A stretch of 64,000 bases of DNA from Anticarsia gemmatalis (Eukaryota > Arthropoda > Insecta > Lepidoptera > Erebidae), in NCBI RefSeq assembly GCF_050436995.1, contig NC_134774.1, positions 1,920,501 through 1,984,500 on the forward strand, given 5' to 3'. How positions within the stretch are numbered: the stretch's first letter is position 1; each line of letters starts with the position of its first letter. Shown here in pieces: positions 58,099-64,000 of this stretch. The notes beneath the pieces are model-generated. The model was not told where the DNA came from. It saw only the letters and a list, made by a program, of their open reading frames with translations, and made no database searches. Both the position numbers and the translations under genes were made by a program.

Positions 58099-58771
58099 GT
58101 TAAGTGGGGGAATACGTATAAATAAGTGAAGAGTTAAATGAATATTTTGAAATTCAGCGACGCTTTTTTATTTGGTGTGTCGTTTTTTACAAAATTTTCT
58201 TTTTTTTTTTACTCATAGTTAAATCAGAGGAGGTCCTCAATTCGACAATAAGTTTTATTCGGAAGCCTAGTGTTCATTTGATAAACAAATTGGTAAATAA
58301 TGATTCGTTTCTATATCCAGGTTCAATGCTAAGAAGTAGACAATTTGTTACAATGATAAATTATTTAATTTTGGCTTTCTTCCCGGTTTTATTTGTCATT
58401 GTTACTCAGTGGACGTCCATTTGTTAAAGGTGACAATAATTGTTTCAGGTAAGCAGAAAAAGAATGACCTCGGAGTAGAAAATGTAGGGAAAAGTAACAA
58501 AAAAAAAATTTAAGTTAAATTATTATACAATTTGAGTGTATTTGCTGATTGTTATCACAATCATCGCTGTTTTTAAAAGGTTATGGACATCAAGAGATCA
58601 AATCAAATATTAGTAGACGTAAGTACGACCGATATGTGTATAAATAGTTATTTCTACACGCGACTCTGCCCGTATTGAAGGATCTGCGATCCAAACTTCA
58701 AAGAAAAGAAAACAAACAAATATGCCATGCTAACTCTTGCATTTCAAATATTAGCGAAATAAAATGCCACG

Positions 58772-58817
<46 letters not shown>

Positions 58818-59517
58818 TCATTCATTACAGATATATATTTTTTGTCTGATAATGTATGGAGATTGGAGAATCCATCGAAATCTTACATTATAATTATCGT
58901 GTTTTACAACAATTAAAATATTGTTAATAAAAACATAGGCTGATATAGACAAACTGTCAATAGAATAAATAAAAAAATTTTTTTCAAGTTATATTTCAAA
59001 ATAAGTAACTATAATGCGCACATTACAACATACATCCGAAACTCCCTAAAACCGCAAGAATCTTTATAGACTGGCAACATTAAGAGACTCACCTACCTGT
59101 TATTAAAATACCCGTGCGTCATCACACGAAAGAGACAGCTATATAGCAGATAACGCTTGAGAGAAAGAGATAAAGCACTGTGACGTCTACAACAAGTTCT
59201 GAATGAAAGAGAGGGAAATATATATGATAACTGTTGTTGAGAAGAGATACTATTATGCCAGTGATGCAAATCATCTTTTAATGATCGAAACTGTATAAGT
59301 CTAAAATAAACCACAAAGTATTCTAAACTTTATTTTTGGTGAAATAAAGTCGAAATTACTTTAAATGTTTTTTGTCTTCCGCCATTTTGTTACCATAATA
59401 TATAATTTTGCCTAGGTACATCTTAAAAGTTATGTGTGCAAAATTGATTTTGCTCTGACTTTGCATTGAAACTCATTGCCTGAATACTTATTGATTTGAT
59501 TTTATTATCGTTATTTT
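58099..59517. other. Unique AT-rich DNA with an (AT)n microsatellite
   Basis: (AT)n at about 58776-58814. A TTTCAG/GTAAGC donor-like word at 58450 follows a TCAGT at 58407, but no other exon signal is visible. Confidence 0.4.
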
Positions 59518-59710
59518 GTATTAGAAATAATGATCACTTGTTATAACGGTGAAGGAAAACATCGTGATGAAACCTTGTAGGTACCTACCTATAACCTGAT
59601 AGTGGTTAAAACAGTTCTTAAAATTATTCGAAAACAAATCCATACCTAGGTAGGTACTTAGCCAGCGTGGTCGACTCTCATTCCGAGAAGGACCTATTCC
59701 CAGCTGCGAT
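59518..59710 (+). repeat. SINE C, body and decayed tail
   Basis: TATTAGAAATAATGATCACT; same subfamily as 23515 and 39756. Confidence 0.7.
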
Positions 59711-60066
59711 GACAACAATCAAATCGATTTTTTATTAACTAACTGATCCACGCAGGCCATATTTCAGTATCTTAGGAGATATCTTAGTAGCCTATGTTTG
59801 AAAGGTCTTAAACTATTTCCAGGCTAAATTGAAACTGAATCGATTGTGTTTTCTAAACTTCCGTTGCTCGTTCCGTATTAAAATTATAGCAGTGTTTTGT
59901 ACATTCATACATAATATAATCACGCCTTCTCCTTCTTCCTTTCTTAGAGGAACCTAAGCAGTGAGCAAAGAACGTCACTTGGTACGATCCTTACAAACTT
60001 CCCTTGCTTCATTCGTATCCATACATTTTGCCGTCAGTAGGTAGGTATAGAAGTGAAAACTTTTTA

Positions 60067-60318
60067 TCTATACTAATATTATAAATCTGAAGAGTTTATT
60101 TGTTTGTTTGTTTGAACGCGCTAATCTCAGGAACTTCTGGTCCGATTTGAAAAATTATTTCAGTGTTGTATAGCCCATTTATCGAGGAAGGCTATAGGCT
60201 ATATAACATCACGCTACGGTCATTAGGAGCAGAGTAGCAACGAAAAATGTTACAAAAACGGGGAAAATTTTAACCCAATCTCTTAGATGACGCAAGCGAA
60301 GTTGCGCGGGTCAGCTAG
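60067..60318 (+). mobile_element. HelA Helitron
   Basis: Complete, A before TC; the base after CTAG is T. Confidence 0.85.
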
Positions 60319-60365
60319 TCTATGAAATAAACCAAGATAGACTTTTCTTTTAGTCATATTCAATT

Positions 60366-60488
60366 ATCGTATAGTTAGTGGTCAACCTAGTGTCAAAGTT
60401 GTTCAAGCCATGCATTTGACATGTCTTAACGACTGTTATCTAAATTGATTGTCATTTTACGTACCCTCTGAAGCACGGAGACGCTCAG
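60366..60488 (-). repeat. SINE D, head lost
   Basis: TCGTATAGTTAGTGGTCAAC to GAAGCACGGAGACGC. Confidence 0.72.
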
Positions 60489-60698
60489 CTAGTCATTTAA
60501 TAGGTAATTATTATCTGAAATATCTTAGTAATTTCAAGTAATTATTACAGCTGAAACAATTCTAGAACTTTTTTAACATAATGCTTGTTTAATGTTTATA
60601 ATATAAATATTGGATGTCTGTCGCCTGCGCAACGAGGTCACGTAAATGGAAGCCGTGACCTATTAAAATATAACCTAACTTTTTTGACATATTTATTA

Positions 60699-60904
60699 CT
60701 AGCTGACCCGCGCAACTTCGCTTGCGTCCAATAAGAGAGAATGGGTGAAATTTTTCCCCGTTTTTGTAACATTCTTTACTGGTACTCTGCTCCTTTTGGT
60801 CGTAGCGTGATGATATATAGCCTATGTCCTTTCTCGGGTATCAAAGTATCTCCATACCAAATTTCATGCAAATTGATTCAGTAGTTTAGGCGTGATTGAG
60901 TAGC

Positions 60905-60943
<39 letters not shown>

Positions 60944-60974
60944 GTTACTTTCGCATTTATAATATTAGTATGGA
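60699..60974 (-). mobile_element. Chimeric Helitron: HelC 5', HelA 3'
   Basis: Reverse copy. In its own sense the HelC part ends at GAAAGGACATAGGCTA and the HelA part follows as TATATCATCACGCTACGACC. (CAGA)n tract at 60904-60943. Confidence 0.86.
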
Positions 60975-61298
60975 TCACTATTTTTGTTTCAAAATGCCTG
61001 TTTTATAATATTACCGGCCAAGTGCGAGTCGGACTCGAAGGGTTCCGTTCCGCATAATATAATTTTTTATTTTAGTATTTGTTGTTAAAGCGGCAACCGA
61101 AATACATAATTTGTGATAATATCAGCTTTCTAGCTATGACGGTTTATGAGTGACAGACGGACAGACAGCTTAGGCTTAGTAATACGGTTCCGTTTTTACC
61201 CTTTGGGTACATAACCCTAAAAAGACAAATGACTGCTTCTGTGGCGCCAAAATATTCTCAATATAAGTCCGGAGAGAGAACGGCAGAATATTCAAACA

Positions 61299-61559
61299 TC
61301 TATACTAATATTATAAAGCTGAAGAGTTTGTTTGTTTGTTTGTTTGATTGTTTGAACGCGCTAATCTCAGGAACTACTGGTCCGATTTGAAAAATTCTTT
61401 CAGTGTTAGATAGACCATTTATCGAGGAAGGTTATAGGCTATATATCATCACGCTACGACCAATAGGAGCAGAGTACCAGTAAAAAATGTTACAAAAACG
61501 GGGAAAATTTTACCCATTGTCTCTTATGTGACGCAAACGAAGTTGCGCGGGTCAGCTAG
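61299..61559 (+). mobile_element. HelA Helitron
   Basis: Complete; A/T flanked. Confidence 0.86.
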
Positions 61560-61712
61560 TAAATGGATAAATCCAGTATACCAATTCCGAGAAAGGCTTC
61601 CCGTGACGTCATCGTATCACTATAATTGCTCGCTCAGGCAACAATATTTTTACAACACACTAATGTTAACGACTGTCAAAGATGTTTGAAAATTATCTAT
61701 CTATCGTATCAT

Positions 61713-61893
61713 TATGGTTAGTGGTCAACCTAGTGTCAAAGTTGTTCAAGCCGTCCGAAAAGCCTTTGACGTGGCTTCACGTGTCTTCCGAAGCAGGGAG
61801 ACACTGAGTTCAAATACCACGCACCCATCTATAGAATGACCGCGCAAAGGGTAGCTTAACCCACAGTTCGTTTACCGATCGGTGAGCACAACT
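61713..61893 (-). repeat. SINE D with internal deletions
   Basis: Central block shortened; head GTTTACCGATCGGTGAGCAC present. Confidence 0.75.
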
Positions 61894-61896
61894 AGC

Positions 61897-62036
61897 TAAC
61901 ACATTAACGTGCCTTTCGAAACACTAAGGAATTCGGTATGTATAATATATGGTCACCCATCCACAGTACAACCTCGGCAAGTGTAGCTTAACCTGAGAGA
62001 TCGATCCGTGCGGCTGTTGTTATTTAGCCACGGGCT
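61897..62036 (-). repeat. SINE E, head half
   Basis: TTAACGTGCCTTTCGAAACA to TAGCCACGGGCTCCT; placed head to tail with the SINE D beside it. Confidence 0.78.
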
Positions 62037-62311
62037 CCTGCGTATAAGAAGTCAAATTAAACAATTACTATGCGTAAAGCGTTTTAATCGCATGAATCAT
62101 CGTAATTTCTTTCTTTTACGATCCTTTTTGAATTCCCTTTAAAACATTTGTTTTTTTGTTTCAAAATCAAAATCAAAATTGCAAGTGGGTTTTTCATGAA
62201 AGTATGTGAATCTTATGTGTGTCTCGTTCGAAGAAGTATTTGTAGATAGGTACCCTTTTAAACATTTATAGTTAGTTGGTTATAGTAAATCTATACTAAT
62301 ACTTATTATAG

Positions 62312-62670
62312 GTCGGGGAAAAAGTCTTTTCGCATTATAGTATGCATGAACTTGTAATCAAATCTTTTCTCTACACAAAAAAGCTCGATATTTGGCTACC
62401 TCACGAGCTCACTGAAAGAAACCTAATGAACCGTGTACTCATTTGTGATTCTTGAAGCCAAAGAGATTTTATTACAAGTTTATACATACTAATATTATAA
62501 AGCTGAAGAGTTTGTTGTTTCTTTGTCTACTACTGGTGCGAATTGAAAAATATATTACTGTTGGATAGCCTATTTATCGAGGAAGGCTATAGGCTATACT
62601 TATATCATCACGCTACGACCAATAGGAGCAGAGTAGCAATAAAAAATGTTACAAAAACGGGGGAAATATC
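62312..62670 (+). mobile_element. MITE M2 fused to a 5'-truncated HelA
   Basis: M2 from TAGGTCGGGGAAAAAGTC to ACAAGTTTATACATACT, then HelA interior from AATATTATAAAGCTGAAGAG. A TCTATACTAATA word just left of M2 (62289-62300) looks like the missing HelA 5' end, so M2 probably sits inside HelA. HelA ends early at GGGGGAAATATCATC. Confidence 0.68.
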
Positions 62671-62812
62671 ATCATATCATTGCTATAACAACAAATAGGT
62701 ACTAACAATTTTAAAAATATGTATTAAGAGGGGTCCCTATACAATAAACGTGTTTTTTTTTTAATATTTTTTGGTATGGAACACTTTGTACGCGAGTCCG
62801 ACTAGCATTTGT

Positions 62813-63016
62813 TATAAGCCATTACTCTACAACTGCTGAGTAAGGGTCTTCTCCCGCATTCAGTAAGATATAAGACCTTGAGTCCACCACGCTGGCCAAG
62901 TACGGGTTGAGGATTGTGCATGCCCTCAAGAAATGTGTTCGACAATTTTTTGGCATGCAAGGTTACATCACGATGTTTTCCTTCACAGTTGGAACTAGTG
63001 ATCATTATTTCTCACC
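62813..63016 (-). repeat. SINE C, head lost
   Basis: AAGCCATTACTCTACAACTG to TGATCATTATTTCTC. Confidence 0.75.
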
Positions 63017-63171
63017 ACGGACGAAGCACTTTCATTACCTAGTAAGGTAACAACATCTAAAAAAAGAATTACAAAATAAAATCCTTGGAAAATAGCATAT
63101 TACGATATCGTTGAAATAATTCAACTCTCGATTACAAAGATGCAAAACAAAACAATGTTTTATTTTTAAAC

Positions 63172-63244
63172 ATGGCGACCTTGAACGTTACTGAGTACGA
63201 ATCAAAGATGGCTGTCGAATCCAGTTTGCGCGGGAAACCCTCCC
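63172..63244 (+). other. Possible first coding exon (24 codons)
   Basis: ATG with AAACATGGCG context, 24 open codons beginning MATLNVTEYESKMAVESSLRG, then a consensus donor C/GTAAGT at 63245. The stretch is GC-richer than its surroundings. It is directly followed by the left end of the Tc1 element. No downstream exon lies in the window, so this remains a guess. Confidence 0.2.
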
Positions 63245-63258
63245 GTAAGTTTGTACCT

Positions 63259-64000
63259 ACCGCCCCTGGCCAAATTATTAGACGCACTGTAGTTTTTTAA
63301 ATAATTAAGTATTTTATACTAGTTTTTATGTAGTATTTTTATATTTTCACATAAATAAAATAGTTAGTTATTAAAGAGATTTGTTTTATACTTCGTATTT
63401 GTATTTATTTTAAGGTATGGCAATACTATGTTAAACTTTTGTAAAAACGAACGTAAGTAGGTACTAACCTGTTATAGTCGCGTTCGCGCGCGTTTTTGAT
63501 TTACGTATATATTTTTGTGACTTTATGCGCTGTGTTTATTTGTTTCGTAGTTTTATGCTATGCAGTTACTTGTTTATTTCGTGTGCACAGTTTAAATAAT
63601 CGATAAGAGCATTTTTAACATGGGTAAAAAGGGCGATCTTTCACCACGTAAAAGAGCTGAAGTAAGGGCCCTCGTGAATGCTAACATATTCTCAAACCGA
63701 GAAATATCACGAAGGCTAAAGATTTCTGAAGTTAGTGTACGTCGGATAAAGAAGAAAATTGAGTCAGGAGAGGAATTGAGCCCGAAACGAAAGAAGAGGT
63801 GCGGCAGAAAGCCTATTTTCACTCGAAGGTCAGAAAGATGTTTAAAGAAAATATGCCTGGAAAACCGATTTGCCACCACGAAGCAAATAAAATCGCAACT
63901 CCAAGAAGCTAATGTGAATGCTTCTGAGCGCAGTGTTAGAAGGAAATTGAATGATTTAGGTTTTAAGGCCTGCCGCCCCGCCAGGAAACCCAAGTTAACA
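63259..64000 (+). mobile_element. Tc1-type DNA transposon, left part
   Basis: The probable left terminus CCCCTGGCCAAATTATTAGA followed by CGCACTGTAG resembles Tc1-type inverted repeats (CC..GGCCAAA.TTATTAGAC). It is preceded by TA and lies 360 bp upstream of the transposase start. The right end is outside the window. Confidence 0.65.
63620..64000 (+). CDS. Tc1-like transposase, N-terminal part (runs off the edge)
   Basis: 127 codons open to the end of the window. MGKKGDLSPRKRAEVRALVN begins a first helix-turn-helix (SNREISRRLKISEVSVRRIK, about 25-44), followed by a basic linker with GRKP (62-65, the place of the GRPR AT-hook of Tc1 enzymes) and a second helix-turn-helix (about 82-115, ENRFATTKQIKSQLQ, SERSVRRKLNDLGF). 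These two domains bind the terminal inverted repeats. The DDE catalytic domain should follow beyond the window. No stop or frameshift is seen in this part. The minus-strand open frame over the same bases is its shadow. Confidence 0.9.
   Translation, partial: MGKKGDLSPRKRAEVRALVNANIFSNREISRRLKISEVSVRRIKKKIESGEELSPKRKKRCGRKPIFTRRSERCLKKICLENRFATTKQIKSQLQEANVNASERSVRRKLNDLGFKACRPARKPKLT

Noticed and set aside
63592..63993. 133-codon minus-strand ORF
   Set aside because: Shadow of the Tc1-type transposase, which has clear helix-turn-helix motifs on the plus strand.

Overview
The window reads as a nuclear genome segment from a moth or butterfly (Lepidoptera). I infer this from short exons with GT-AG introns, an arthropod-type TATA plus TCAGT promoter, AT-rich spacers, and a very dense load of short mobile elements, including Helitrons with TC...CTAG ends that start ACTAATATTATAAA, which I know as a lepidopteran hallmark. 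It is not bacterial or viral, and there are no operons.

Host genes are few. (1) At 1570-2514 (+) there is an intronless cathepsin B-like cysteine protease with a signal peptide, an intact Cys/His/Asn triad and no occluding loop, preceded by a TATA box and initiator. (2) On the minus strand, eight exons between 20939 and 6610 join in frame into a predicted 712-residue ankyrin-repeat protein resembling nuclear I-kappa-B proteins (IkB-zeta, insect Pickle/Charon type). It has a DSG degron-like motif near the N-terminus. Its introns hold two minisatellites and nests of mobile elements, and its upstream (5' UTR) exon was not identified with confidence. (3) A possible first exon at 63172-63244 (+) is weakly supported.

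Autonomous mobile genes: a 5'-truncated non-LTR retrotransposon with an uninterrupted reverse transcriptase (36719-38440, minus; element about 35956-38473), a 3' fragment of a second LINE family (50543-51010), and the N-terminal part of a Tc1-type transposase running off the right edge (63620-64000).

Nearly everything else is non-autonomous repeats. There are three tRNA-headed SINE families (A, B, C), two SINE families whose heads resemble 5S rRNA (D, E), and a tRNA-headed family (F) that shares a central block with D and E. There are three related Helitron families (HelA, HelB, HelC) plus HelC/HelA chimeras, and five palindromic or TIR-bearing MITE families (M1-M5). Many are nested, and because the window holds several copies of each host family, the empty site can be read directly. 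This fixes element ends exactly: A/T for Helitrons, TA for the mariner-type MITE, and a 12-bp duplication for a 5S-headed SINE.

Layout: 1-1.2 kb SINE fragments; 1.5-2.8 kb protease gene; 2.8-6.2 kb mostly unique AT-rich DNA; 6.6-21.0 kb ankyrin gene; 21-55 kb repeat mosaic with the LINE at 36-38.5 kb; 55.3-57.8 kb a repeat-poor island; 57.8-63 kb repeat mosaic; 63.2-64 kb Tc1 element. Family letters (A-F, X, I, HelA-C, M1-M5) are labels made for this annotation, not database names.
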